NCBI GenBank assembly: GCA_011523655.1
Contig: WTGH01000045.1
Span: 1 to 35,026, forward strand
From: Rhodospirillaceae bacterium
GTDB lineage: Bacteria; Pseudomonadota; Alphaproteobacteria; Bin65
Direction: 5' to 3'
Length of the DNA stretch: 35,026 nt
The stretch's first letter is position 1, and the number at the start of each line of letters is the position of its first letter. Below are positions 9,891 to 18,703 of the stretch, in pieces. Position numbers and translations under genes: made by a program. The notes beneath the pieces are model-generated. The model was not told the origin of the DNA, did no database searches, and saw nothing but the letters and a program-made list of their open reading frames with translations.

Positions 9891-10029
9891 GGCGGCTGAT
9901 TTGAAAAATTCGCCGATTCGGGCAGTCCGCCGCAGCCTTGACGGGCGTGACGGAAGGTCCGCAATTCCCTACACACGCCGCCGGAACCGCGCTATCCGGG
10001 ACGGGCGCAATTCCCTGGGGAGCCTATCC

Positions 10030-11115
10030 ATGACCATTCGGACGACCACGGACGCCGGCCGCGCCGGATATGCCGAGCAATACTATCCGAACGCCGAGAC
10101 CCTGGGTCCGGACGAGATGCGGATCACGGCGCTCGGCACCGGGCGGCCGTTCCTGCGCCGCTCCCAGGCCAACGCGTCGTGGCTGGTCGAGCTCGGCAAC
10201 GGCGACAAGTTCGTGTTCGATTTCGGCTTCGGCAGCCAGATGAATTTCACCGCGCTGGAGATCCCCTACAACGACATTACCGCCTGGTTCGCGACCCATC
10301 TCCACACCGATCATGTCGGCGATTTCGGCCAGGTCTGGATCGGCAGCTGGGCCGGCGGGCGGCTCAAGCCGCTGGTCGTCTACGGACCGTCGAGCAACCG
10401 GCCGGAATACGGCTTCCGCCACTTCGTCGAGAAGCAGATGGAAAGCTACCGCTGGGACACCGACACAAGGGTCGGCTTCCTGCCCGCCATCGGCGCCGAG
10501 GTCGAGATCAACGAGTTCGACTATTCGAAGGTCCATCCGGTCTACGAGAAGAACGGCGTGACGATCACCAGCTTCCCGGCCGTGCACATCTACGACGGGC
10601 CGGTCAGCCTGAAGCTGGAATGGAACGGCCTCAGCTTCGTCTATTCCGGCGACACCACGCCGAGCAGCTTCATGATCGACAACGCAAAAGGCGTCGACGT
10701 GCTGGTCCACGAGACCTTCAACACGGTCGGCCAGCTCATGGAGCGCTCCGGCTACGACGAGCGCACGGCCCGCGGCATCGGCACCATCGCCCATTCGGAC
10801 CCCGGCGAGGCGGCGCATGTCATCGCCCGGTGCGATCCGCGCCTGTTCGTCGCCTTCCACTTCTTCAACGATTTCGACACGGCCGGCGAGATGGAGGCCG
10901 AGATCCGCAAGCACTGGCAGGGCCGGCTGGCGCTGGCGACCGATTTCATGGTGATCAACGTGACCGCCGAGCATGTCGTGACCCGGATGGCCCGGGTGTC
11001 GGAGCATGTCTGGCCCAACAAGGCGCGCCACGGGGGCTTCGGTAAAGCCGAACGCAAGGAGCGAATGGTCATGTCCGACTGGCTGCGCGAAACCCAGGTG
11101 TTCCCGAAGTTCTGA
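10030..11115 (+). CDS. MBL-fold metallo-hydrolase (GntH-like group)
   Basis: This 361-residue protein is of the metallo-beta-lactamase fold. Metal motifs seen: HLHTDHVGD (His90, His92, Asp94, His95), AVHIYDGP, YSGDTTPS and a late AFHFFND. The overall pattern, starting ITALGTG and resembling RNase Z and phosphodiesterase-type MBL proteins, matches a group in automatic annotation named after GntH of guanitoxin biosynthesis; that naming reflects similarity and no guanitoxin genes are here. The ATG at 10030 has GGGGAG before it. An in-frame upstream extension (from 9769) crosses the groES promoter region and is rejected. The substrate is unknown. Confidence 0.82.
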   Translation: MTIRTTTDAGRAGYAEQYYPNAETLGPDEMRITALGTGRPFLRRSQANASWLVELGNGDKFVFDFGFGSQMNFTALEIPYNDITAWFATHLHTDHVGDFGQVWIGSWAGGRLKPLVVYGPSSNRPEYGFRHFVEKQMESYRWDTDTRVGFLPAIGAEVEINEFDYSKVHPVYEKNGVTITSFPAVHIYDGPVSLKLEWNGLSFVYSGDTTPSSFMIDNAKGVDVLVHETFNTVGQLMERSGYDERTARGIGTIAHSDPGEAAHVIARCDPRLFVAFHFFNDFDTAGEMEAEIRKHWQGRLALATDFMVINVTAEHVVTRMARVSEHVWPNKARHGGFGKAERKERMVMSDWLRETQVFPKF

Positions 11116-11339
11116 GCGCGTCCTTCGAGACGAGGTTTCGAAAGATGGGATCGTATATAAGTATTGCCCGCCACAGCGCTAAACCAACGACCTGGTTGGT
11201 TATCCGGTCTGCCTTCGGGGCATCTCTACTGGAATCTAGGTAGTACCAATCGGTTTCCACCTTCGGCGGCGTGGTCCCAAGCGTCAGCGCTACACTCTCC
11301 GGCGTATCGGGAACGGAAGCGGAAAGGGGTGAGTCGACG
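11116..11339. other. intergenic region without recognised gene
   Basis: This stretch between the MBL hydrolase and hicA has lower GC than its surroundings and no supportable gene. A 63-codon minus-strand frame reads across it and into the hydrolase gene but has no recognisable motif. It may be the edge of the acquired patch that carries hicBA. Confidence 0.4.
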
Positions 11340-11621
11340 TTATTTTTTCCCGCGTTTGATTAAGCCGAGCCGCTCCATGTCTTCCTCACTCCATTCAATG
11401 ATGTCCAAGAGGCCCTTCAAAATTTTGGGAGATTTCGAGGCTTTTGGGTGGATGTGAAGAACCACTCTGTTGTTTCCTGCCGCCCTGCCAGGGTGCCTGT
11501 ATCCTTGAGTGGCTCCGCGCTTTTCTTCTCGTACCCACCCATCTTTTCTCAGTGCTTTTGCAATATCTTGTATGGTCTTGTTTTTTAGTTGGTCCCATAC
11601 TGACTTTGAGTATGTGCTCAT
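11340..11621 (-). CDS. hicA: HicA-family toxin (mRNA interferase-like)
   Basis: This 93-residue basic protein is HicA-like. HicA toxins have a double-stranded-RNA-binding-like fold and cut mRNA using a conserved His. Seen: DIAKALRKDGWVREEKRGATQGYRHPGR, where the GW followed by a basic strand and GYRHP carries the candidate catalytic His, then VVLHIHPK and a helical C-terminus. The start overlaps the stop of hicB by 4 bp (ATGA), so the two are translationally coupled. The antitoxin-first order is one of the two known arrangements. Base composition is visibly AT-richer than the flanks, pointing to horizontal gain. Confidence 0.8.
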   Translation of the reverse strand: MSTYSKSVWDQLKNKTIQDIAKALRKDGWVREEKRGATQGYRHPGRAAGNNRVVLHIHPKASKSPKILKGLLDIIEWSEEDMERLGLIKRGKK

Positions 11622-11920
11622 GCCATCGCAAGCCTCAGGTCTTCCACGAATTCTTGCGGGCGCGCGACCGGACTTTCCTGTCTCGTGTGTGCGTGTTGAA
11701 CGACTTCGGCGCCGCGCTGAATACCGATCGGTATCGGGTCGCCGTTCTTGAGGCTCATATCGAGATATACCAATACAGCATCCTTCGCGGATTTAAGCGC
11801 ATCGTCCTCGCTGTCGCCGTAGACATGGATACAGTTCAAATCCGGGCAAAACGCATAGAAACCCTCGCCTTCCTCTTCCACGAAGATTCGAACTTGGAAC
11901 ACAAGATCAACAGAACTCAT
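11618..11920 (-). CDS. hicB: HicB-family antitoxin
   Basis: This 100-residue acidic protein has the HicB partly RNase H-like fold signature: FQVRIFVEEEGEGFYAFCPDLNCIHVYGDSEDDALKSAKDAVLVYLDMSLKNGDPIPI. HicB binds and blocks HicA and usually represses the operon. No clear C-terminal helix-turn-helix or ribbon-helix-helix is visible after residue 80, so how it would bind DNA is unclear. The ATG at 11920 follows a strong purine-rich site (AGGAGGAGGA). An upstream in-frame ATG at 11977 would read through this ribosome binding site and is rejected. Confidence 0.82.
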   Translation of the reverse strand: MSSVDLVFQVRIFVEEEGEGFYAFCPDLNCIHVYGDSEDDALKSAKDAVLVYLDMSLKNGDPIPIGIQRGAEVVQHAHTRQESPVARPQEFVEDLRLAMA

Positions 11921-12305
11921 CTCAGAATCCTCCTCCTCCTCGCTGTGGGTTGGCGGCGGGCAGGCGCGCGGCAGCACCCTGCCGACACGCCTCCGCGGTC
12001 GGCCGAGCGCCTAAGCCGCGTATTGTCGATTCTGCGAGTGGCGACTTTGCGGCGGTCACCTCGCAGCCGGTCATGTCGGCTACTCGTTGCCTCTGGGTAT
12101 GTCGCACATGAACCCGGTCCTCCCCCCGTCTCCTCATGCGCCAGCCAACCAATTCCCTTCGCACGAGGATCAAACAATTCACATACTAGAGGTAAGATCG
12201 AGTCAAGCCGGAATGAAGGCGGGATAAGTAACTCCTCTCAAGTAAATGAATACGCCAAGGCGCTCGGCGCTCAAATGATTGTCGGGGTTGTCTTGCGCCC
12301 GAAGG
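11921..12305. other. 385-bp region upstream of hicB with no recognised gene
   Basis: This region separates hicB from the ArsC-like gene. Two overlapping 86-codon minus-strand frames exist but show no family motif and biased composition. The half nearest the ArsC gene (12180-12300) is AT-richer. The hicBA promoter should lie here, but no convincing -35/-10 pair was found. It is probably remnant DNA of the acquired patch. Confidence 0.4.
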
Positions 12306-12665
12306 CTACAGCACGGCCTGAAGTGCCTTGCGCACCTCCGGGGTCCAGCCGACCGTGATCGTGCCACGGGTCGCGTCGATGACCGGGCGCTTGATCAGGG
12401 CCGGGTGGGCTTTCAGCAGGACCCGCGCGTTCGCGGCGTCGAGGCCGGCCCGGTCGTCTTCCGGCAAGTCCCGCCAGGTCCGGCTCTTCCGGTTGAGCAG
12501 GGTCTCCCAGCCGACGGCGGCGATCCAGGAATCGAGGTCCGCATCCGAGAAGCCGTCGCCGCGGACATCGCGGAACTCGTATCGGAAGCCGCGCTCCCCC
12601 AGATAGGCCCGCGCAGCCCGGCAGCTGTCGCAATTCTTCAGGCCGTACACGATGACGGTTGCCAT
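12306..12665 (-). CDS. ArsC/Spx-family reductase (YffB-like)
   Basis: This 119-residue protein has a thioredoxin-like fold of the ArsC/Spx/YffB group. It has GLKNCDSC, a CxxC with Cys12 and Cys15, then the family motifs LNRKSRTWRDLPE, LLKAHPALIKRPVID and a late VGWTPEVRKAL. YffB-type proteins are glutathione-linked reductases of uncertain substrate; Spx proteins use CxxC as a redox switch but are Firmicutes regulators. It begins 10 bp after the histidine kinase stop and may be the last gene of that operon. It differs clearly from the classical ArsC at 3184 and is unlikely to be its duplicate. Confidence 0.85.
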   Translation of the reverse strand: MATVIVYGLKNCDSCRAARAYLGERGFRYEFRDVRGDGFSDADLDSWIAAVGWETLLNRKSRTWRDLPEDDRAGLDAANARVLLKAHPALIKRPVIDATRGTITVGWTPEVRKALQAVL

Positions 12666-12675
12666 GGGCTGTCTC

Positions 12676-14154
12676 CTAACCGGGTCCTGCGCCGGCCGCA
12701 CCGGCTGCTTCGTGCCCTGTTCCTCCCGCTGTTTCCTGCGCCGGAGGGCGTTTGTCGAGAGGGATCTGCACCGCTGCCCGCAGGCCGGGCCCAGCGGCGG
12801 CGAGGGTCAGCGCTCCGTCGTGCAGTCGGGCGACTGCATCGACCAGGGCGAGTCCGAGCCCGGAACCGCCGGTCGTCCGGCTGGGGTCGGCCCGGTAGAA
12901 GCGCTCGCGCGCCCGCTCCAGCGCCTCGCCGTCCAGGCCCGGCCCGCGGTCGCGCACGGTAAAGCGCGCGAATTCGCCGGCCGTATCGAGATCGAGGTCG
13001 ATCACCGCCGTCTGTGCCGGGTCCCCGGCCCCGGCGCCATATTCGATGGCGTTGTCGAGCAGGTTGGCGCAGGCCTGGAACAGCATGTCCCGGTTGCCCT
13101 GCACGGTAACGGGCCGGTCGGGCAGGGCGCGCGCCAGCGTCGCGCCGGCGTCCTCGGCCAGGGGCTCGTAGAGGTCCGCAACATCCTGCAACAGGGTGCG
13201 AAGGTCGACCGGCTCGAAACTCCGTTTGGGCCCGCCGGAATCCGCCTGGGCGATGCTCAGGATGGCGCTGAAGGTCGAAAGCAGACGGTCGGTCTCCGCC
13301 AGCGCTTCCTCAGTCAATGCCTTCCTCCCGCTCTCGGACAGGGAAGGCGACAGCTGCCGCTCCAGCCGCTGGCGGATCCGGCCGAGCGGGCTCCGGAGGT
13401 CGTGAGCGAGGTTTTCCGACACTTCGCGCATCCCGAGAAACAGTTTCTCGTTCTGGGCCAGCATGGCGTTCAGGCTTTGCGCCAGCCGGTCGAACTCGTC
13501 GCCCCGGCCGGTCTCCGGGACCCGGCGGGCGAGATCGCCGGCCATGATCTCGCGGCTCGTCCGGTTGATGCTGTCGATCCGGCGCAGGACCAGCCAGCTC
13601 AGCAGGCCGCCGGAAGCGACGGCGAACAGGATGGCGACGATCCCGGCCAGGATCAGCGTCTCGCGGGTCCGCGCGGTCACCCGCTGCTGCTCGCGCAGGT
13701 CGTGGCCGACCAGCAGGAAAAAGCCGCCGGGCAGGCGGAACATGCGCCCGCGGGCTTCGCCCTTGACCGCGGCCGGGCCGTCCGCCGCGCCGCCGCCGCG
13801 AAACGCGAAGGTCACCCAGCGGCGGGCGTCGGGCTCCTCCTTCGGCCACGCCGCGATATTGCCGGCCAGCCGCTTGAAGCCGGGATCGACCACCAGATAG
13901 ATCGCGCCCGGCCGGCTGCGCTGGCGGCTCCGGCGCTCGACCGCGCGGATCAGCCCGACCGGGCCGAACTGCCGGTATTGCTCGGACAGGCCCTTGATCT
14001 CGGCGTCGATCGTGGCCTCGACCTGCCGGGTGACGGCTTCGACGGACGAAAAATACAGGGTGGCGACGACGGCGACGGCCGCGATGCCGAAAATGGCGCT
14101 GGCCAGCAGCGAAAGCTGGAAGACCCGCGACCTAATCAGCCGGATCGGGAACAC
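12676..14154 (-). CDS. sensor histidine kinase with HAMP domain
   Basis: This 492-residue inner-membrane kinase has a first membrane helix near residues 11-35, a periplasmic sensor of about 130 residues, and a second helix near 168-190. A HAMP linker follows (REIMAGDLARRVPETGRGDEFDRLAQSLN), then HisKA with the H-box ENLAHDLRSPLGR (phospho-acceptor His251), the N-box LLDNAIEYG, and ATP-lid motifs DRGPGL and GGSGLGLALV. It should phosphorylate the OmpR-type regulator just upstream. The GTG at 14154 overlaps the regulator stop by 23 bp and places the first helix normally. The signal is unknown; the protease gene upstream suggests an envelope-stress role, which is inference. Confidence 0.92.
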   Translation of the reverse strand: MFPIRLIRSRVFQLSLLASAIFGIAAVAVVATLYFSSVEAVTRQVEATIDAEIKGLSEQYRQFGPVGLIRAVERRSRQRSRPGAIYLVVDPGFKRLAGNIAAWPKEEPDARRWVTFAFRGGGAADGPAAVKGEARGRMFRLPGGFFLLVGHDLREQQRVTARTRETLILAGIVAILFAVASGGLLSWLVLRRIDSINRTSREIMAGDLARRVPETGRGDEFDRLAQSLNAMLAQNEKLFLGMREVSENLAHDLRSPLGRIRQRLERQLSPSLSESGRKALTEEALAETDRLLSTFSAILSIAQADSGGPKRSFEPVDLRTLLQDVADLYEPLAEDAGATLARALPDRPVTVQGNRDMLFQACANLLDNAIEYGAGAGDPAQTAVIDLDLDTAGEFARFTVRDRGPGLDGEALERARERFYRADPSRTTGGSGLGLALVDAVARLHDGALTLAAAGPGLRAAVQIPLDKRPPAQETAGGTGHEAAGAAGAGPG

Positions 14155-14821
14155 GGATACTGTACCCGGCGCCGCGCACCGTGTGGATGAGCGGCCGCTC
14201 GAAATCCCTGTCGATCTTCTGGCGCAGCCGGCTGACATGCACGTCGATCACATTGGTTTGCGGGTCGAAATGGTAGTCCCAGACATGTTCGAGCAGCATC
14301 GTGCGGGTGACGACCCGGCCGGCATGCTGCATCAGATATTCCAGCAGCCGGTATTCCCGCGGCTGAAGCTCGATCCGCCGGCCGTCGCGGGCCACTTCCC
14401 GGGTCAGCCGGTTCAGCTCGAGCCCCGCCGCTTTCAGGACGGTTTCTTCCCGGTAGGCGTCCCTGGGCCGACGGCCCAGCGCCTCGACCCGGGCGAGCAG
14501 TTCCGAGAAGGCAAAGGGTTTGGTCAGATAGTCGTCGGCGCCGGAGCGCAGGCCCTCGACCCGGTGGCGGACCTCGCCCATCGCGCTCAGGAACAGGACG
14601 GGCGTGGTCCGGCCCGCGCTGCGCATCGTCTCGACGATGGTCTTGCCGTCCACCTTCGGCAGCATCCGGTCGACGACCGCGACGTCGAAGGGCTCGCCGA
14701 TAGCCCTGACGAGCCCGTCGTGGCCGTCGCGGGCCAGGGTCGCCGTATGGCCGGCCTCCTGCAGGCCCTTGGCGACATAATCCGCAGTTTCGGCATCGTC
14801 TTCGATGACCAGGATTTTCAT
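14132..14821 (-). CDS. OmpR/PhoB-family response regulator
   Basis: This 229-residue two-domain regulator has a receiver domain (residues 1-115) with acidic Asp8-Asp9, phospho-acceptor Asp51 in VAVVDRMLPKVDG, and Lys101 in DDYLTKPF. A winged-helix DNA-binding domain follows (ELQPREYRLLEYLMQHAGRVVTR, then NVIDVHVSRLRQKID and VRGAGYSI). It is coded directly before, and overlapping, its likely kinase. The ATG at 14821 matches the usual family start MKILVIEDD. It lies 241 bp downstream of the DegP-like protease gene on the same strand; whether they share a message is uncertain. Confidence 0.95.
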   Translation of the reverse strand: MKILVIEDDAETADYVAKGLQEAGHTATLARDGHDGLVRAIGEPFDVAVVDRMLPKVDGKTIVETMRSAGRTTPVLFLSAMGEVRHRVEGLRSGADDYLTKPFAFSELLARVEALGRRPRDAYREETVLKAAGLELNRLTREVARDGRRIELQPREYRLLEYLMQHAGRVVTRTMLLEHVWDYHFDPQTNVIDVHVSRLRQKIDRDFERPLIHTVRGAGYSIRVPDPAD

Positions 14822-14887
14822 GGCGCCGGTTATACCCGGCCGGAATGGCCCGATGAACAGGCTTCCCGGCCTCTCTTCATCGAAACG

Positions 14888-14917
14888 CCCGCATCGGCCC
14901 GCATCGGCCCGCATCGG
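14888..14917. repeat. three tandem copies of a 10-bp unit
   Basis: The unit CCCGCATCGG occurs three times in perfect tandem in the 241-bp gap between the DegP-like gene and the response regulator, about 65 bp before the regulator start. It may be simple replication slippage or a cluster of binding sites. Confidence 0.8.
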
Positions 14918-15062
14918 ACAGCCGGAACGATACGAGCCCCGGACGCCGGCGGCGAGGAGGAAACCGCGGCATCCGGGGCTCCCGAAACGCCCCCATCCTC
15001 CGCCGGCGAAATCGCCGGCCGGAACCGGCGGGAGAGGGAGGCGTTGCGAAGCTGTTCCGTCC

Positions 15063-16556
15063 TCAACCGAATTTGACGGCGACGAAGACCGGATTGCCGC
15101 GCCGCAGGATGCGGAGCAACACCGCCTCCCGGCCATCGCTCCGCGCCCGGTCGATGCGGCGCTTCATGGCATCGGGCGTGGCGACCTTGCCGCCGTTGAC
15201 ATGGGTCACCAGGTCGCCGGTGCGCAGGTCCTTGGCAGCGGCCGGCGAGTCCGGCCGGACTGCCAGGACCACGACGCCCTCGGCATCGCGTTCCAGCCCG
15301 AAGCGACGGCGCAGTTCGTCATCGGCCGGCGCGACCGAAAGGCCGAGTTCGGCCGTTTCCTTCGGCGCCGGGTCTACGCTCGCCGAGGCCTGCTGGGTGC
15401 CGCTCTCGGCAACGAGCACGGTCAGGGACTTGCGGCTGCCGTCGCGCCAGACGACCGCATCGACCGACCGGCCGGCTTTCGTTAAGGCGACCTTCCGCAC
15501 GAGGTCGCGGATGTCTTTGACCTTCTTGCCGGCCCAGCCGACGATGACATCGCCGGTCTTCACGCCGGCGCGCGCGGCCGGGCTGTCCGGCACCACGATG
15601 GCGACCAGCGCACCGCGCGGCTTGTCGAGGCCGACCGCCTTGGCGATGTCTTCCGAAACATTCTGGATCTGGACGCCCAGCCAGCCGCGGCTGATCTTGC
15701 CGCCGCTCTTGAGCTGCTCGATCACCCGCTGCGCCGTATTCGACGGAATGGCGAAGCCGAGGCCGACGCTGCCGCCGGTCGGCGAATAGATCGCCGTGTT
15801 CACGCCGACGACCCTGCCGTCCATGTTGAAGGTCGGTCCGCCGGAGTTGCCCTTGTTGATCGGCGCATCGACCTGGAGGAAGTCGACCAGCGCCGCGCCG
15901 CCCAGGCTGCGGCCGCGGGCCGAGACGATGCCGGCGGTGACCGTGCTGTTGAGGCCGAATGGGTTGCCGACCGCCATGATCCAGTCGCCGATGCGGGTCT
16001 TGTCGGAATCGCCCCACGCGACATGCGGAAGCGGCTTTTCGGCCTTTACCCTGAGCAGCGCCAGGTCGGTCTTGGCGTCGTGGCCGACCACCTTTGCGTC
16101 GAGGCGTTTCCCGCCATCGAAGATCACCTCGACACGGGTTGCGCGGTTGACGACATGGTGGTTGGTGACGATGAAGCCGGACGGATCGACCACGAAACCC
16201 GAGCCGACGGCGCGGAAGCGGCGCGGCGGCCGGGACGGGCCGCCCTCGCCCGGACCGTCGAAGAAACGGCGGAAGAATTCGTGGTAGGGCGAATCCTCGG
16301 GAAACGGGTTGCGGAAATTCGGCGAAAGGCGCCGGTCGTTCGGCCCGCTCTTGCGCTCCACCGCAACGCTGACGACGGCCGGTTTCACCTTGGCGGCAAG
16401 ATCGGCGAAGCTCTGCGGCACGCCGCGCGCCTGGACGCTGGCGGGAAGCATCGCGAACGCGGCGAGCGCCCCGGCGCCCAAAGTGAGAATCAGGCCTCGT
16501 GACGGCGTTCGCCGCTGCCTTCCGGCACGGGCGCGATCGGCCAAAGCTGTGGTCAT
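15063..16556 (-). CDS. degP: DegP/Do-like periplasmic serine protease
   Basis: This 497-residue HtrA-type protease has a twin-arginine-containing but ordinary-looking signal peptide (residues 1 to about 44, ending SVQARG), then a trypsin-like domain with His134 in TNHHVV, Asp164 in AKTDLALL and Ser238 in GNSGGP. Two PDZ domains follow, starting near residues 285 (RGWLGVQIQ) and 400 (LGLSVAPADDELRRRFG). DegP-type enzymes degrade and refold misfolded envelope proteins. The ATG at 16556 has AGGAGG at good spacing; an upstream in-frame ATG is rejected. It is divergent from the acyl-CoA dehydrogenase and lies upstream of a two-component pair. Confidence 0.94.
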   Translation of the reverse strand: MTTALADRARAGRQRRTPSRGLILTLGAGALAAFAMLPASVQARGVPQSFADLAAKVKPAVVSVAVERKSGPNDRRLSPNFRNPFPEDSPYHEFFRRFFDGPGEGGPSRPPRRFRAVGSGFVVDPSGFIVTNHHVVNRATRVEVIFDGGKRLDAKVVGHDAKTDLALLRVKAEKPLPHVAWGDSDKTRIGDWIMAVGNPFGLNSTVTAGIVSARGRSLGGAALVDFLQVDAPINKGNSGGPTFNMDGRVVGVNTAIYSPTGGSVGLGFAIPSNTAQRVIEQLKSGGKISRGWLGVQIQNVSEDIAKAVGLDKPRGALVAIVVPDSPAARAGVKTGDVIVGWAGKKVKDIRDLVRKVALTKAGRSVDAVVWRDGSRKSLTVLVAESGTQQASASVDPAPKETAELGLSVAPADDELRRRFGLERDAEGVVVLAVRPDSPAAAKDLRTGDLVTHVNGGKVATPDAMKRRIDRARSDGREAVLLRILRRGNPVFVAVKFG

Positions 16557-16859
16557 GGGAAGGCCTCCTGTTCGCATGGTCGGGCGGTGAAGGCGCAATT
16601 CGGGCGCCTCTTCCTGACAGGCAATATAGGTAGCCCGGCCTCACATTCCGCTGAAAGAAACATTAACGATCGGTAAGGTTGCGCGCCGCCGGTCGCGGCT
16701 TTCCTGCCCTGCCGGCCCGACAGCGCCGCGCAGGCCGTGACCGTGGTGAGAAATCCGGGCTAACCCGGCCGTTGGGACATTGCTGCCCTTCCGGCGCTTC
16801 CCGGCGTTGCTATATTCCATTCGACGTCCGGAAAAACTCAGCCGTTGCCCGAGGTTTCA
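16557..16859. other. divergent promoter region, degP-like gene and acyl-CoA dehydrogenase
   Basis: This 303-bp gap between divergent genes is GC-rich, except for an AT-rich core near 16620-16680 where the degP-side promoter probably lies. No confident -35/-10 pair, dyad or RNA gene was found. Confidence 0.4.
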
Positions 16860-18656
16860 ATGACCGATTATCGCGCGCCCGTGGCGGACATGCGGTTCGT
16901 TCTCGATCACGTCGCCGGCCTGCCCGGTATCGCCGCGCTGCCCGGCTACGAGGAAGCGACCGGCGACCTGGTCGACGCCGTTCTTCAAGAAGCCGGCCGG
17001 CTGGCCGGGGAGGTGGTCGGGCCGCTGAACCGGCGCGGCGACGAAGAAGGCGCCGTCCTGGAGAACGGCGTGGTGCGGACGCCGGCCGGGTTCCGGGAGG
17101 CCTACTGGAAGTTCGTCGAAGGCGGCTGGAACAGCGTGCCGTTCGATCCGGGGATCGGCGGCCAGGGCCTGCCATGGGCCCTCAACACGGCGGTCTCCGA
17201 GATGTGGGGCGCGGCGAACACGAGCTGGGCGCTGTGCCCGATGCTGACCGTCGGCGCCATCGAGGCGATCGGGGCCCACGGCACGGAAGAGCAGAAGGCG
17301 ACCTACCTGCCTAAACTGGTGACCGGCGAATGGACCGGCACCATGAATCTGACCGAACCGCACGCCGGCTCCGACGTCGGCGCCCTGCGGACGAAAGCGG
17401 TGCGCGATGGCGGCCGGTTCCGCATCCACGGCCAGAAAATCTTCATCACCTTCGGCGACCAGGACTACACGGAAAATGTCGTCCACCTCGTCCTCGCCCG
17501 GATCGAGGGCGGGCCGCCGGGCGTCAAGGGAATATCCCTGTTCCTCGTGCCCAAGGTGCTGGTCAACGACGACGGCTCGCTCGGCCCGCGCAACGACGTT
17601 CGGCCGGTCTCGCTCGAGCACAAGCTCGGCATCCACGGCAGCCCGACCTGCGTCATGGCCTATGGCGAGAACGACGGCGCGGTCGGCTATCTGATCGGCG
17701 AAGAGAACAACGGCATGGCCTGCATGTTCACGATGATGAACAACGCCAGGCTCAATGTCGGCGTCGCCGGCCTTGCCACCGCCGAACGGGCCTGGCAGCA
17801 GGCAAGGGCCTTTGCCATGGAGCGGACCCAGGGCCGGGACATCGCGACCGGCGAGCAAAACGTGCCGATCGTCCGCCACCCGGACGTGCGCCGGATGCTG
17901 ATGGACATGAAGGCGAAGACCGAGGCCATGCGCGCCCTGTGCTACTACACGGCCGGCCGGATGGATGTCGCCAGGAGGCATCCGGACGCCGAGGTGCGCG
18001 ATGAGGCCCAGGGCGAACTCGACCTGCTGATCCCGGTTGTCAAGGCCTGGTGCACGGACACCGGCTGCGACGTTGCCTTCACCGGCGTCCAGGTGCATGG
18101 CGGGATGGGCTTCATCGAGGAGACCGGCGCGGCCCAGCATATGCGCGACGCCCGCATCCACCCGATCTACGAGGGCACCAACGGCATCCAGGCCAACGAC
18201 CTGATGGGCCGCAAGATCCTGCGCGACGGCGGCGAGGCGGCGTTCGGCTTTATCGCCGGCATGGCCGCGGACGCCGCCGGCATCGCCGCGTCGGGCAACC
18301 CGGATGTCGCGGCGACGGGCAGGGCGCTGTCATTGTCCGCCAAAGCCCTGGGACAGGCGACGGACTGGATGCTGGCGACCGGCCCGGCCGATATCTGCAA
18401 GGCCTCGGCCCATGCCGTGCCCTATCTCACCCTGTTCGGCAACACGGCCGGCGGCTGGCTGATGGGCAACGCCGCAGCGGCGGCCGCCGCCGAGGGCGCG
18501 AACGGCGCCAACGGGGGCGGAAGCGCCTGGTGCGGGGCCAAGATCAAGACGGCCCGCTTCTACGCCGATCACGTCCTCAGCCGGTCCGGCGGCCTGCTCG
18601 CCAGCATCGCCGACAGCGGCGACACGGTGATGGCGCTGGCGGAAGACCAGTTCTGA
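16860..18656 (+). CDS. acyl-CoA dehydrogenase with C-terminal extension (DmdC-like)
   Basis: This 598-residue flavoenzyme has an extra N-terminal segment (DYRAPVADMRFVLDHVAGL) and C-terminal domain typical of the group that includes DmdC, 3-methylmercaptopropionyl-CoA dehydrogenase of DMSP breakdown. Seen: MNLTEPHAGSDVGALRTKA and GQKIFITFGDQD (FAD and substrate binding), NVGVAGLATAERA, and GVQVHGGMGFIEETGAAQHMRDARI with IYEGTNGIQANDL near residue 440. Many group members act on other acyl-CoAs and no dmdA, dmdB or dmdD is nearby, so the DMSP role is not shown. The ATG at 16860 has GAGG 5 bp before it. Confidence 0.9.
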   Translation: MTDYRAPVADMRFVLDHVAGLPGIAALPGYEEATGDLVDAVLQEAGRLAGEVVGPLNRRGDEEGAVLENGVVRTPAGFREAYWKFVEGGWNSVPFDPGIGGQGLPWALNTAVSEMWGAANTSWALCPMLTVGAIEAIGAHGTEEQKATYLPKLVTGEWTGTMNLTEPHAGSDVGALRTKAVRDGGRFRIHGQKIFITFGDQDYTENVVHLVLARIEGGPPGVKGISLFLVPKVLVNDDGSLGPRNDVRPVSLEHKLGIHGSPTCVMAYGENDGAVGYLIGEENNGMACMFTMMNNARLNVGVAGLATAERAWQQARAFAMERTQGRDIATGEQNVPIVRHPDVRRMLMDMKAKTEAMRALCYYTAGRMDVARRHPDAEVRDEAQGELDLLIPVVKAWCTDTGCDVAFTGVQVHGGMGFIEETGAAQHMRDARIHPIYEGTNGIQANDLMGRKILRDGGEAAFGFIAGMAADAAGIAASGNPDVAATGRALSLSAKALGQATDWMLATGPADICKASAHAVPYLTLFGNTAGGWLMGNAAAAAAAEGANGANGGGSAWCGAKIKTARFYADHVLSRSGGLLASIADSGDTVMALAEDQF

Positions 18657-18703
18657 GCGCGCCGGCCGATCCCCCGCCCGTTCCCGCGGCGGCCGGGCAG
18701 ACC

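Noticed and set aside
11069..11260. 63-codon minus-strand frame between the MBL hydrolase and hicA
   Set aside because: It overlaps the end of the hydrolase gene, has no motif and could not be tied to a transposase.
11941..12182. Two 86-codon minus-strand frames upstream of hicB
   Set aside because: They overlap each other, have skewed composition and no recognisable motif.
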